Source: Microglena sp. YARC
Taxonomy: Eukaryota; Chlorophyta; Chlorophyceae; Chlamydomonadales; Chlamydomonadaceae
Assembly (NCBI GenBank): GCA_022414725.1
Contig: CM039466.1
Coordinates: 16,379,461 to 16,443,460 of the forward strand
Length of the DNA: 64,000 bases
Direction of reading: 5' to 3'
Shown: in pieces, positions 42,320 through 54,227 of the stretch
Layout: each line of letters opens with the position of its first letter
How positions within the stretch are numbered: the first letter of the stretch is position 1
Notes under the pieces: generated by a model
What the model was told of the DNA's origin: nothing
Seen by the model: the letters and a program-made list of their open reading frames with translations, nothing else
Databases searched by the model: none
Translations under genes and position numbers: made by a program

Positions 42320-45080
42320 CCCCTCATGTTTATTTCTAACGTTTTACTCAGACCTCCAAATGAAATTCTGAGACCACCCATGAGTAGGCTTTGGTAAGGG
42401 TAGTCTATTTGCACCACTTTGGACCACGTGCAATAAGTATTACCCCCCCCCCCACCCACCCACCCACCCACCCCTCCCTACCCACTCACCTCAGGTTTTT
42501 AAGGCGTGGGGGAGTTATCTTTTTTTTTACTCCTAAGTAAAGGTTAAAGTAAAGTTAATCATCAAGCGAAGTATGCTTAAGGGAATATTGCTCAGGGGAT
42601 TCTGGTCAAGATGAAGTCGGGGTAAAGTAAAAAGGTTATTGCTAATCACTATATAGCTAGCATGCATGTTAACAGCAACTCGCATCAGGCAAGAAGTAAG
42701 AATATGAATGAGGTGCTGCAAGATACGAGTCTGCAGGCCAGGCTTAGAAAAGAAAGAGTTTTGAGGTGGGGCTGGTAATACAAATTAAAGGGGCCCATGA
42801 ATTGGTCCATGGGTCTGTCTACAACTTGTGTGAGTCAATTATACCTAAAGCCTAGGCTGGTAATCCAGCCCACCTCTAGTTATGAACCGAATTGTTGCAT
42901 GGTTCCAGTATAGCTAGGAACCTAATTTGTAGTGCAGCAAGGTACGTAGGGCAGGGGATGCGGCCACAAGACTAGCAGGGTTCAGCGGCAGGGGTGAACA
43001 ACGGGGGCAGCAGACACAGGCCGGGCCTGGGGCGGCCTGCCTAGGCGGGTCGGGCAGCAGCAGGGACGATAGCGGGCTGTAGCATGGCCTCGTATGCGGA
43101 GCGGATGCAAGCAATCATCTGTTCAGATGCAGCCAATAGCTCGGCGATGGTGACACCTTAATCAGGGGAGCTCGCAACCCGGGTGAAAACCACAAGTCAA
43201 CATGTTGCCCCCCACCAATAGCCCCCATTTAATACCCAAAGGAGCCCACGGCGTTCCTCTCAAACTTAAGAAAGAAGCGATCTCAAGCGGTGGCAATTCG
43301 AGCGATAAATGTGGATATACAGTTAATAAATAATTAATTCACTTTTTACTGGGGCAACCACAGCCTTTGGTGCGACAAAAGGGAAGAGCATGCGCTTCTC
43401 ATCCACATGGAACACGAATGGGGCGTTCAAGCTTTGCGTACCTCGAATGAAGGGTCGTCCAAGGAACACAAACGTACTTTTGGCGAACCAAAGCCTTTTG
43501 CGGGACATCCTGAGGGACGATGTTGCGGTTCTTTTTCAGATGGAACAAGAATGGGGTGTTCAAGCTGTTCGTAGCTCGGACCAAGATGCATCCAAGGAGA
43601 CACAAACGCACAGCAGGTGAGGGGTTGGGTTTTGGCGACCGGCGATGCTGAGGCCGCACGACACACAACTTATAGAACATGCCCTAGGCAGCCGAACTGG
43701 AGGCCATCGGCATTGTTTGTCCTGTTGTTTGTTCCGACCCTCCTCCCTCCCTCGCCCCTTTCTTGCGCCCCTTACTATCCTCGCTCCTTTATACTACATC
43801 CTCCATTATCGATTCTCCATCCTTCTATCCTAGCTGCTAAAAAGGATGAAGGTACATGCTGCCCATCCTAGCGAGAATGGAGCTGCTGCTGCATGGGTCA
43901 CGTAGACTTAGGTAGATGCTAGGCTTTGCCTTCATTGCATAGTCTACCAGCCTCCTTGATATGCAGCTCAACAAATGTGGGCAGAGTAAACTGCTGCATA
44001 GGGAGAACTGGATCTGGACCTCAGATGCTCATGCAGAATGCAGGATGGGCTGGTCAGGCTGCTGGAGGCATCTGGAGCTGTGCTCAATGCAGCTGGTCTA
44101 GATGCTGGTGCAGCCATAGCATGTTCTGCTCGTGCATGCTACCGGAGGGGCAGAGGGGCATGCATGCATGCATGCATGCGACATCCCTTCCTATCTGATG
44201 GTGAGTGTTGGAATGCATAATGATACCTCAAAATAACCTGACGAGCAATCCATAAGTGCAATGTTGAGCAAGATTTCCTCTGTTTATCCGTGAATGTATG
44301 AAGAGATTGGATGTACTCTATTTTGATAGGAATGATTAGTTTTTGTTTTCTATTGTTCAGAAGAAGAAGAAAAAAAATGAAAGGATGGAAACACCATTGT
44401 TTTGCTCGCGTTTATATTTTCCAGGTTATGTTTGGTACTTCCAAAGACGGCGAGCAGCCAAATTGATGGCCGAAGCTATGAAACCAAGTGGAAGTTCGTG
44501 GTTGATTGTACGACGAGATTGTACCAACTATCAAGCATATGTTCAATTGTTGACAGTGAAATACTTTGAAAGTTCAATTGTTGATGCTACTCCCGGGTGG
44601 CCTAGTGCACTACTGCTGAAGATAGCGAGCCGTGCAAACAAGTACAAGTTTAAGGTATTTGCTTACATTTTCATTGCCATGGTTGACCCAAGACAAGCCC
44701 GCTCCACAACATCCAGGGGAGGGGGGTCTTCCAACTATCCTCAAAATCATAGGGTATAAGCAATACAGCAATGCGGCAATACAGCAATACAGCAATGCTG
44801 CAAAGAAGCAAACATAAAACAATGAGGCAAACATACAGACATGCTCATGGCACTATGATGCGCCCCCACCCCCCATCTGCGCCTGAGACGCAACAGACCC
44901 TCGAGATCTACGCCTGAGATGCAAGACACTCGCGTTTTTGACAACCCTAGTGAGCAACCTCAAGGCTGATAGACCATGCAATCAAACCAAGCCGGGGAGC
45001 TGACATGTAGCTGCTGTTCAAGTTCAAGTAGCTTCTGTTGACATAAACAACAAGCTGTCTATTCCCTGGTTCCTGGAACT
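42320..45080. other. No supported gene; one dispersed repeat and short tandem duplication
   Basis: 43190-43420 (CACGGCGTTCCTCTCAAACT, TTACTGGGGCAACCACAGCC, GAGCATGCGCTTCT) matches 49620-49800. A ~115-bp direct duplication lies at 43400-43615, including CACGAATGGGGCGTTCAAGC against CAAGAATGGGGTGTTCAAGC. An open stretch at 44343-44759 has no recognisable domain. CATG repeats lie near 44160. Confidence 0.5.
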
Positions 45081-45855
45081 GACTACGCGCAATGACGAGG
45101 AAGCTATGAAGAAGTCAGGTGCGTGATAATGATGGTGGTGGGAAGCTATGAAGAAGTCGGGTGCGTGACAGTGATGGTGGTGGGAAGCTATGAAGAAGTC
45201 AGGTGCGTGATAATGATGGTGGTGATGAGGTTGGGCAGGTGTTTGTGGCGTTGGCATTGATGATAGTGGGAGGGTGGTGGACGAGTGGTGGTGATGGTGG
45301 CGATAGTGGGAGGGTGGTGGACAAATGGTGGTGGTGTTGACGATAGTGGGTGGGGTGGTGGACAAGTGGTGGTGGGGGTGTCGATAGTGGGAGGGTGGTG
45401 GACAAGTGGTGGTGGTGGTGGCGATAGTGGGTGGGTGGTGGCAATAGTGGGAGGGTGGTGGACAAGTGGTGGTGGTGGCGATAGTGGGTGGGAGGTGGAC
45501 AAGTGGTGGTGGTGGGTGGTGGCGATAGTGGGAGGGTGGTGGACAAGTGGTGGTGGTGGTGGTGGTGGCGATAGTGGGAGGGTGGTGGACAAGTGGTGGT
45601 GGTGGTGGTGGTGGTGGCGATAGTGGGAGGGTGGTGGACATGTGGTGGTGGTGGTGGCGATAGTGGGTGGGTGGAAGACAAGTGGTGGTGGTGGTGGCGA
45701 TAGTGGGAGGGTGGTGGGCAAGTGGTGGTGGTGGCGATAGTGGGAGGGAGGTAGACAAGTGGTGGTGGCGATAGTGGGAAGGTGGTGGACAAGTGGTGGT
45801 GGTGGTGGTGGCGATAGTGGGAGGGTGGTGGACAAGTGGTGGTGGTGGCTCGTTA
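45080..45855 (+). repeat. Ectopic, expanded copy of the BUD13 intron 6 satellite
   Basis: 45086-45235 repeats GACGAGGAAGCTATGAAGAA, GTCAGGTGCGTGATAATGAT from BUD13 exon 6 and its donor, 3.6 kb away. 45280-45850 is a ~36-bp array of GATAGTGGGAGGGTGGTGGA, CAAGTGGTGGTGGTGG, about fifteen units. Confidence 0.9.
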
Positions 45856-46557
45856 CTAATTTATGTTCAAGCATGTGATGTGATTACAATTCATAGACTA
45901 ACTCATCATATACTATAATATGGTTTCAAATATAGGAATTATTGCACACAATTGTACATACCACACATGGCAACTGCATTCTGCATTGGGGTTAAAAATC
46001 GAAGTCCAAAATCATGTATAACACACACTAGGATAAACTCTTATTCTTACTAGTTAGTCATTATTTCACCATCATACATTAAAACCCGAGCTACTCTCTG
46101 CTAGTCATTACACATGCTAAAATGTGTCCATGCCAACATAAAGCACTATCACAAATATGAGTCAAACACAATGGGTAGGGTAGGCCATGCCCTAAACCCA
46201 TGTATGTGAACCCACATGGTTGGCATCCCTTCATGTTCATTACACACCCCTTGCATCACAAGGGACCATTTGCCTAATAGTTGGACCAACTGCCTAGTGG
46301 TGGGGCACTTATGGACCACCACTTGCATGAATCCTACCATGGACGCCATCCACAAGCTTATCTAAGCTGCTTTGCTCGATATGAGGACAAGCCTGCTATA
46401 TCCTAGTATACCACCCTTATGAGTCTTCTTTGTAGCACTAACTATGTTGAGGGGGGTACCCTTGCACAACTTCGATGCCTAGCTCACGCATGGGATCCTT
46501 GGACATGTTTGCAATGTCTTGACTAATTAATGCTCTCAGCAAGGGTGGAGGGCGGGA

Positions 46558-47937
46558 CTAGGAACAAGGCATTTTGCTGAAGAGGAAAACAACAATTTGC
46601 AAAATGTTCCATGATATTGGCATGTGCGGGACACATAGGTGAAAGTCATCCTCATAAACCTCATTTAAAGGCAAATGTAGTAAACCAACTGTTATACCAA
46701 CTAGATCATTAGCACGGACTACATATGCATCTAGCTCATGAGCAACCCATTCCATAGCCATGTTGATGTCATACTGCAAGGTCAAATGAGCTATTTGATT
46801 CATTTTGTGGCTACGAAACACTGGTGGGGCTAGGCGGAATGTCAGAACTGGTTTTGAATTCTCGGGAAATTCACCCAACATTTTTTTTGCAGATACCCCA
46901 TATTCTTGCACAACATTGGATTCGACTTCATATATCAAAGTGGGGTTAATACTAACCCAGACAAAATCAGAAAGGACAACATGAGAGTAGGTTGGGGAAA
47001 CATTGCATGGGTCAATTGTTATGGCCTTCCTTGCACTGCCTGCCCATTCATTGTGTGTATTGGTTCGAATGTAGGCAATAGTGAAGTTAAGTGGTGGGCA
47101 AGATGCTACGAAATTACTGCGGTGCGTGTGGTTTGCAGTTGTATTCCAGTTACCCACCACCACGGAGTCCGAGGTTATCCAGCACACCTTCATAGCCTGA
47201 CCTTGGCTTCTCCTGGGTCGGTGCAGTGTATTTGATTGATACGGTATCAAGTCGCACAAAGAGGTCACCATGTGTAGCATTACCCGTGCCTGGGCAGACA
47301 TCCTGCTGTCGCCAAGAAACAAAACATGCACATCAAGTAAAGCATCATACAAGGCTGCCTTTCCAATGAACTCTCTCTCTACCACATCTGTAGTGGGATC
47401 CTGCCTACGGATGGATGATACATCTTGATCCTTTAAATCAGAGCCTGAAGATAAATGCTTCCTATCATGCCCCCAACTTGTTTGAGGGAGCAAAAAGTCC
47501 AACAGGCTGAAGCTTATTGGAACCGGTGAGCATCTGTCATTCAATGACTTGAATCCCCCTACAGCTTAACATCGAATGCCTGAAGTGGTGTGGAAGAGTA
47601 ACCCCTGAAGTGCAGCGTTGCCATAGGATTTACATCGATGATTATCTTGTCGAAACTGATGATGGACGTTGTAGAATTCCTCAATTGCTTGCAGCGCCTC
47701 ATCATTTAATGCAACAGGGCCACCAGAAAATGTCAAATTGTAAGCATACTCAATAAACCACGAGTTGGCGATAGAAATAGCTTCTTTCTCGGCCCCTTCC
47801 TTAGGGAAACTGGGGAGAGTAACCTTCAATGGTACACGTCCTTTGAATGTCTGCAAGTGTTGCTGGCTCACACAACTTGCACCATGGAGAAGAGCAAGAA
47901 CCCAGAGCGGGGCCAGGTGCATTACCCTCAGCAGCAT
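46558..47937 (-). CDS. Secreted PC-esterase/TBL-like (SGNH-fold) protein with in-frame TAA
   Basis: Intronless minus-strand frame. The N-terminus is a clear signal peptide (MLLRVMHLAPLWVLALLHGA, then SCVS). The first 123 codons end at TAA 47566-47568. The same frame then continues without a shift for over 330 codons to TAG 46558. Downstream are VLFLGDSRMSAQ (GDS nucleophile block) and a C-terminal YEDDFHLCVPHMPISWN, the DxxH block seen in plant TBL and related PC-esterases, which act in the secretory path on polysaccharide O-acetyl groups. Many N-glycosylation-like NxT/S sites fit a secreted protein. Codons are more AT-ending and the flanks more AT-rich than at GPAT or BUD13. Either a recent pseudogene, a sequence error or a stop that is read through. 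Substrate unknown. Confidence 0.65.
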
Positions 47938-48379
47938 AAGGATAGCGATGCTTGCTCGGGTTGATCCTGTACGAATATGAAGGGGGGTACTCCTGTCAGA
48001 ATGATTACATATAATAAGATCAGGGGCACCTCCTATCGCTGACTGTAACTACCGGTATCCCCCAGCAAACACCTCGATTTTCACACAGAACACATCAACA
48101 TCGACTGAGTACAGAAAGGCGTATCGAACGTCGGTGATTTCAGAGCCTCACAATTGCCTCTGGATTCCGTTGATGATTATGGCGCATCAAAATGTAAGGC
48201 GACATCTATCATCAAAGGTGGACGGGATATATCTTCGAACCGGGTCGCAGATCAGTGAACGCAGACAAGGGCATGGGGGGGGGGGGGGGTGGGGGGGACT
48301 ATATGCACGCATATCTGGATTACCTACGTGTTGGCGCGCCTATGAAGCTTGGCCGCTATTACATTAAGGGTGAATCAAA

Positions 48380-48745
48380 TTCTTAAAAATAAAGCCAATC
48401 TACATACATGCATTGCATTACATTACAGAAATGTTCAATACTGCTTTAGAATCAACAACCCTTAAAAACTCCAATTTTCGTCACTTTATAGTTAACAATG
48501 CTAAAACATCAATCGATTCAATGAAATTCAATTACCGATACATTAAATTAAATTAAATCCGATACGAATTCAGAAAAAATAAAGCAATTAAATGCATTCA
48601 AAGAACGTCGATAAAATTTAATTGAATGGAATAAAATCGAATTAAATAACACAACATTAAATAAATTAAATTGAAATCATTTTAAATGAATTGAACTCAT
48701 AATTAATTTCATTCCATTCGGGACTCGCCTCCAGGCGTCCTTAAT
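48380..48745. other. AT-rich intergenic stretch
   Basis: AATTAAATTAAATT-like low-complexity sequence with no gene. A short open frame at 48905-49156 ends in a dispersed motif (GAATAGGCTAAATGGACTTG, CCCAAC) also seen at 14650-14682 and, reversed, at 14055-14100 and 50830-50880. Confidence 0.6.
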
Positions 48746-49544
48746 ATAAAGTGAAGCTATTCGAGTTAATTTATGATCGAGTGGAGATGACATTTCCCAC
48801 TCGAATCCATGCATTCAATTCAACTCAGGGCAGCACGATTTCCTTCTGCTCACCTTTCCAGTTCCAATTCGGAGCAATCCACTCAGCCAAGGTAGTACTA
48901 TTGAATGGCTCTCGAAATGAACAACATCAAGTCTGCACAAATAATGCCTGTCGCGGTGTCGCCTCCTGAGGGCTTAGTCCAGGTTTCAGTAACCGAATCT
49001 GAGTTCAAACGACCCGTCATTTTTTTGAAAGCTGCTACTGAAGAAAAAGTGTGTCTTTGCACTTCCTTCTGTCATGTTCCCTTTCCCTGGTTTCTTGTTC
49101 TTCTGTTGTTTTCCCTTCCCACGATAATGGAAGGCTGCCCAGGGGCAGCCGAATAGGCTAAATGGACTTGCCCAACTTCGGACAATCAAGATAATCAACT
49201 CTAGATTACCAGCAGAGACTGATTGAATGAAAAGCTCGAAGAACTGGTTATCATGGATCAACAAAAGGTAAGTCAGATAAAATGCGAGGTACTGCCGAAT
49301 GGGGGTGCCGACTGACTTGACAGCTCATGTAAGCTGAAAGCTCAGAGACCCCAATGCCGTACCGCCACACGTAGTCCCTACCCGCCCTCAAGCCTGGAGC
49401 ATGACATGACATGGGGAGACAGGTCACGCCCAGCCCCTGGGTCACGCCAGCCACATACTATCACATCCGTCGCGTCCGTTAAGCTTGAAAGGGAGAACTG
49501 AGCAAGATGGCAGGTGAGGGCTGCGCGCTCGACCACCGGAAGCT

Positions 49545-49581
49545 GGCAACCAGGCAGAAAAATTCACACGGTCAACATGTC

Positions 49582-49612
<31 letters not shown>

Positions 49613-49830
49613 TTTTTTTAATATTCAAGAGGAGCCCCACGGCATTCCTCTCAAACTGAGCAAGAAGCGACCCAAAGCCGGTGGCGATTCGAGCGATTTA
49701 ATTCGGAATATGTAGCGATACCCCTCTCTGTTAATTCACTTCTTACTGGGGAACCACAGCCTTAAGCGCGACAACCGAGGCGAGGAGCATGCGCTTCTTA
49801 CCTACAATTAAGCAATAATCGGGCGTTTAA
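49545..49830 (+). repeat. Second copy of the 43190-43420 dispersed repeat
   Basis: GTCAACATGTCGCC, a C-run of about 28, CACGGCATTCCTCTCAAACT, TCTTACTGGGGAACCACAGC, GAGCATGCGCTTCTTACC. Next to it (49840-49965) are facing GGTCCGATTTTGGTCC-like inverted sequences. Confidence 0.7.
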
Positions 49831-50191
49831 GGGTAGGTCCACACTGCTCTTGGTCCGTCCGATTTTGGTCCGATTTCGGTCGATTTTGCCTATCACAAAA
49901 TCTTAGTGTCACACTCAACATTGACCAGAATCGATTTTGGTCAGACCAAAATCGGACCAAAAGCAAAAGCTAAATCGAGCAAAAAGCAAAATCGGGGGGG
50001 GGGGGGGGGATTTGCCTCGACTTTGCTTTTGGTCCGGATTTTTTCTGGAAGTTTTTATTGTTTTCTGTTGTTATTTTTCGAGGTATCTTCGTTTGTTTCA
50101 CTCATACCTTTTTCTTATCCAATTCTTAATTTTGTTGCTTCTAGTCTTCAATTTTTTCAGAGGGTGCGGCTCAGTCGCAAGCTGATATTGT

Positions 50192-50335
50192 GTTGAGATT
50201 ACATTACATTACATTACATTACATTACATTACATTACATTACATTACATTACATTACATTACATTACATTACATTACATTACATTACATTAATTACATTT
50301 TACATTACATTACATTTACATTTCATTACATGTTA
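50192..50335 (+). repeat. (ATTAC)n pentanucleotide microsatellite
   Basis: More than twenty ATTAC units, the last ones interrupted. A shorter ATTAC array lies at 61073-61122 on the other side of the retrotransposon. Confidence 0.92.
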
Positions 50336-50995
50336 AAGGTCTACTTGACACCGCGAGGGTGTATGAGACTCTGTGCTTTAAACAAAAAGAAAAAGCACCC
50401 ACAAAGCAAAAAAAACCATTACATCAGGGGTGTGTCGAGGACAAACAAACCAAACTCCCAAACACCGTTTTGGTGGCGTAGGTATTAAACCCCCTAGAGC
50501 AGGACCCAGATCTCAACCACTTACAGTGGCGGAGGTAAGAAGCTAACAAATGAGAAGTCACAAGAAGAAAAAAAGGGATAATAAATTACGGTGCCACTAA
50601 GCAGTCCAGGGCTTCCTGTCTTGCTCTTCTACAAGTATGGCCCAAATAGCTGCAAATGAAAAGGAACATGTTACATAAATTGTATAAAAATACGAAATCA
50701 TCCAACTCTCTCTCGTTATTTGGGATGTCTCTTCAGCCTATTGGGCTTGCACATGATCATAAGGTGTGTGCTGTCAAGCAACTGCCTACTCAGCTCTTTC
50801 AACGCTTTTTCTTTCAGCACTTCTTGTCACTGTTGGGCAAGTCTGTCAGCCTATTTGGCTTACCCCTGGACTGTCACACACTGACCTAACATGTCATAGG
50901 CTGACCCCCTGGACTGCACTGACTAACCTAGAAACCGGGGCCTGGGCAGCCTAGTTTCTAGGTAAGTTTCTAGTCAGAAACGAGGATGGTGCCTG

Positions 50996-51265
50996 CTATC
51001 CCTCAAATCCGAGTGGGCCATGAAAAAGTTTTCCCAACTGTGCGTGTGTGTAGGTTACGGGCTCAACCCGGAGCACCCTCTCCATGTAGGAAGCTAGCAA
51101 GTTCCTCTTGTGACCAGATGCACCCATGGTACCAGGTTCCCAATTGACTGTGTAGATATCAGAGGGAACAACAGGTTCCATCTGCATGTCTTGAGGATAA
51201 GGATGCCTGCGCTCCAAGAAGTTGTGCAAGGCACAGCATATCCGAGAAACCTTGACCGCAGTGAC
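50996..51265 (-). pseudogene. PIF/Harbinger-type (DDE_4) transposase, C-terminal part, split by a retrotransposon
   Basis: On the minus strand this continues the frame of 60979-61068 across the retrotransposon once one copy of the 5-bp duplication is removed. It reads AVKVSRICCALHNFLERR, the typical end of the DDE_Tnp_4 catalytic domain (CCxLHNF), then a polar tail to a stop at 50996. See the partner entry for the catalytic Glu. Confidence 0.75.
51261..51265 (+). other. Target-site duplication GTGAC, left copy
   Basis: Directly abuts the TGTAACAG end at 51266; matches 60979-60983 exactly. Confidence 0.9.
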
Positions 51266-52158
51266 TGTAACAGCTCAGAAGCAACGGCGGAAGGGTTGTG
51301 TACACGAGAAGAGTTATTAGCTAGAATGACAGGAGATTAGAATAAGGTTCGGAGGTCTAGCTAGTAGCTATAGGATACTACGTCACTAGTATGGTTAGTT
51401 GTTAAGTATGGTAAGGGATGTAGGATGTTCTCGAAGGCTCGTCAATGGGTATAATGATGATGGCCGTGAAGAGAGCAATCCGATATTGTAAGGCAGCCGG
51501 CAGGCGTGCTTGTGAGAGAGGCAGTACATGAGGAAGTACTGTCTCTTCGTGCGTACGCTGTTACTTAGACCAGAGAAACCGCTAGCAGAGGCAGCTGGTG
51601 CACAAACGTCTAGCCAATCATCAAGAGGAGCCGTTCCTCCGTTGGAAGGATTGGTCGCAGCCATCGCTGAGAATGATACTGCGCATCCCGCGCGTCCAGG
51701 AAAGACCATCCATGTCATGGAGTTTCTCAAAATGGCGGGAGGTCCTCGCGGAAGTTGCATCGCAAAGCAGTGGTAGTAAATGAAGGGCCGTATAACCTAT
51801 CAGCTTGGATAACACTCCGGAGAGTGGACTTTGTGTGTGCAGCACGCCAATCTATAAATGCGGAGACGAGAATAAGTTACAAGCACAGGAGACCCATTAA
51901 GGGGCACCAGTGGAGGAAAGGGGGCGGTAGCCTGGAACCTGATTAGGGTACAGGCTAGACAGCGCGTGTCAGAAGAACCGATGACGCAGTCAACAGGAAG
52001 CTGACATAGTACTGTCAGGACCGATAGTTCTAAGGGAGTACACAAGGAGTCACCAAGACATAAAACAAGCGAGAGCACCGCTATTCATGCTGATAGGTAT
52101 GACTGTACCTAAAGGTCTAATAACGGTCAGAGCCTGTGAAGGAGTCTGTACCGTTACA
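51266..52158 (-). repeat. 3' LTR, 893 bp, with a 521-bp segment missing from the other LTR
   Basis: Shared blocks are 51266-51575 and 52097-52158. The extra segment 51576-52096 sits in U3 and is bounded by AGAG on the left and ATAG on the right. No coding or transposon signature in it. Confidence 0.9.
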
Positions 52159-52170
52159 CTCCCCCCCTCC
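52159..52170 (-). promoter_or_regulatory. Polypurine tract (plus-strand primer)
   Basis: Minus strand reads GGAGGGGGGGAG immediately before the 3' LTR. Confidence 0.85.
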
Positions 52171-52318
52171 ATGAAGAGATGCGGACCCCGCATCTATCGG
52201 AGGGAAAGAAAAGGTGAACACCCAAACGAGACGTGCGTGGCTCGAAATTATACTTGCAGAACACAAGTTGGTCCCTGAGGAGACCATTTAACATCCCTTT
52301 CGTGCCAACTCCGGATCC

Positions 52319-52666
52319 TTAGACGGAAGGATTCTTGGGTTTCGTGCGAAAGCCGGTACGATAGTCGCGGTCTCTTTGAGACCGTTGCAGCCAAGCTGTA
52401 ACAATCTGGGGCGACTTCTTATCGATGTCCTTGGGCGGATTCCAAGTGTCTTGTTCGATACCGTAACCCGCCCAACGGATGAGGTATTCCTCTCGGCGTT
52501 TGGAAGAGTTTTTAATCACGCGCGATTTCTGGCGCATGATACATGCTGCTGTCCAAGTGGGCGAACCATCGGTGTCGAACTCCAAGGGCTGACCGAGGTG
52601 CGGTTGACCGTCAGAGTGCCAAGGTTTGAGAAGGCCGACATGGAACACCGGATGAAGCTTCATCAT
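52319..52666 (-). CDS. Chromovirus integrase C-terminus with chromodomain
   Basis: Begins MMKLHPVFHVGLLKPW, the usual post-integrase motif, then EEYLIRWAGYGIEQDTWNPP, a chromodomain that would steer integration to particular chromatin. It is one frame off from the integrase frame upstream; the offset arises at a four-base T run (52775-52778 on the plus strand). Confidence 0.85.
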   Translation of the reverse strand: MMKLHPVFHVGLLKPWHSDGQPHLGQPLEFDTDGSPTWTAACIMRQKSRVIKNSSKRREEYLIRWAGYGIEQDTWNPPKDIDKKSPQIVTAWLQRSQRDRDYRTGFRTKPKNPSV

Positions 52667-52691
52667 TTTCGGGAGGTCCAGGAGACACGCC

Positions 52692-54222
52692 CTAACCTGT
52701 CGGACGTCCTGAGTGACTTCGTCTCGCGGACCAACTACTCCAGAAATTGTATATGGTCCGACCCAGCGAGGGACAAAATTTAGGCTTGCCTGTTGCCTTG
52801 AATTTCATATTTCTGGTGGAAAGGAGGACCTGTTCTCCAACTGAAAACGTCACTTCGCGGCGACGCGTGTCGTAATTCGCTTTTTGCCTACTTTGGGCTG
52901 CCTTCAGGCAGTCTCTGCAATGGTTTTGGCGGTCAATGTGGGATGCCCACCATGACTTAGCAGCTGGGCATTTGGAGTCTACCTCAGCGGCCATGGGGGT
53001 ACGAGGGTCATAACCCAAGTACGCACGAAATGGGGTATTTTGGATAGATTCCTGCCACGAGTTGTTAATAGCAAACTCAACAAGAGTCAACGATTGGTCC
53101 CAATCATCGTGGTAAGGACCGACGTGATGGCGAATCATATCCTCGATAACGCGATTCATACGTTCCGTTTGACCGTCGGTTTGAGGGTGGAAAGCGGTCG
53201 AAAATGCCTGTCGTGTTCCCATGAGACGCTGAAGTTCTGAGCCGAAATGGCCTGTGAACCGGGCGTCTCGATCACTGAGCAACTTCTTAGGGATGCCGTG
53301 GTGGCGGACCACTGTGTCCAAATAAATAGCTGCAAAGCCAACAGCCGAAACTGCAGTCGAACATGGTGCGACATGCACCATTTTGGACAGCTTATCCACG
53401 AAAACGGCAATAGCATCATGACCCGAAGTCGTAGGAGGCAGAGCTGTTATCAAATCTGTGCTAACACAATCCCAAAACTGTAAAGGGATTTCGACCGGGA
53501 CCAACGTGCCACCAGGCTTTAAGTTCTTTGGCTTGTTGGTCTGCAACGAATGACAACGTTTGATGAAGTCCTTGACGTCGTCAGTGACACAATCCCAAGT
53601 GAATGTACGGGTGACCAGCTCAAGGGTTTTCGTGCGACCGCAATGACCCATATAAATCGGATCATGCTGTTCCCGGATGATATCCTGCTTGAGAACTCGG
53701 TTGTCCGGGACACACAAGTAATCTCGTCCGTGCTTGGATTTCTTGAACCAAAACCCGGCGCGTGAGAACTTGTCCCGCAGACGTTTGTGACCCGCAGCAA
53801 AAAGTGGGTCAGACGCGTAACCCTCCAAGATTCTATCCATGATGGATTTGATTGGCAGAGGTGAACCCGCAATTGGCTTTTTCGAACGAACACGAGGCTT
53901 GCACTCCGTGACTGACAGCGAGTATACCATGAGGTGGAGCGAAAGATCGTGGTCGCCTGGTGTAGACAAGTTAGGATTACGGCTGATCGCATCAGCCACG
54001 TTATTACGGCCGGCCCTATACTCCCATGTATAATGAAAAGGCGCGAGAGTCTCTTGCCAACGCCCCATGCGACGAGGGAGGACACTCTTGGTATCGAAGT
54101 AAGTAAGAGGGTTATGGTCCGTGACCAATGTCATCCGGGACCCCTCCAAATAACAACGCCAGTCGGTCAACGCATGGACGATACCAAGCATTTCCTGTTC
54201 CGACACAGTATAGTTCTTTTCA
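52692..54222 (-). CDS. RNase H (3' part) and integrase
   Basis: After the nested LTR the frame resumes with AEKNYTVSEQEMLGIVHALT and TLVTDHNPLTY (RNase H). Integrase follows: the zinc-finger region with EQHDPIYMGHCGRTKT and KRCHSLQTNK, then the three acidic catalytic blocks STDLITALP, SDRDARFTG and QTERMNRV. The second Cys of the CxxC pair is Leu here, so the finger is probably damaged. The frame runs to 52692 only because of the shift near 52776. Confidence 0.9.
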
Positions 54223-54227
54223 GCAGG

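Noticed and set aside
44343..44759. 138-codon plus-strand frame
   Set aside because: No family resemblance, starts in a poly-A/G run and ends in repeat-like sequence.
45024..45874. Minus-strand His/Pro-rich frames
   Set aside because: Antisense of the GGTGGT array; several frames are open at once.
46140..46360. Extension of the esterase gene to the left
   Set aside because: The frame at 46149-46355 has no link to the esterase and lies beyond its stop.
51395..51760. 121-codon minus-strand frame
   Set aside because: Runs across the LTR and the 521-bp extra segment; no motif, probably chance.
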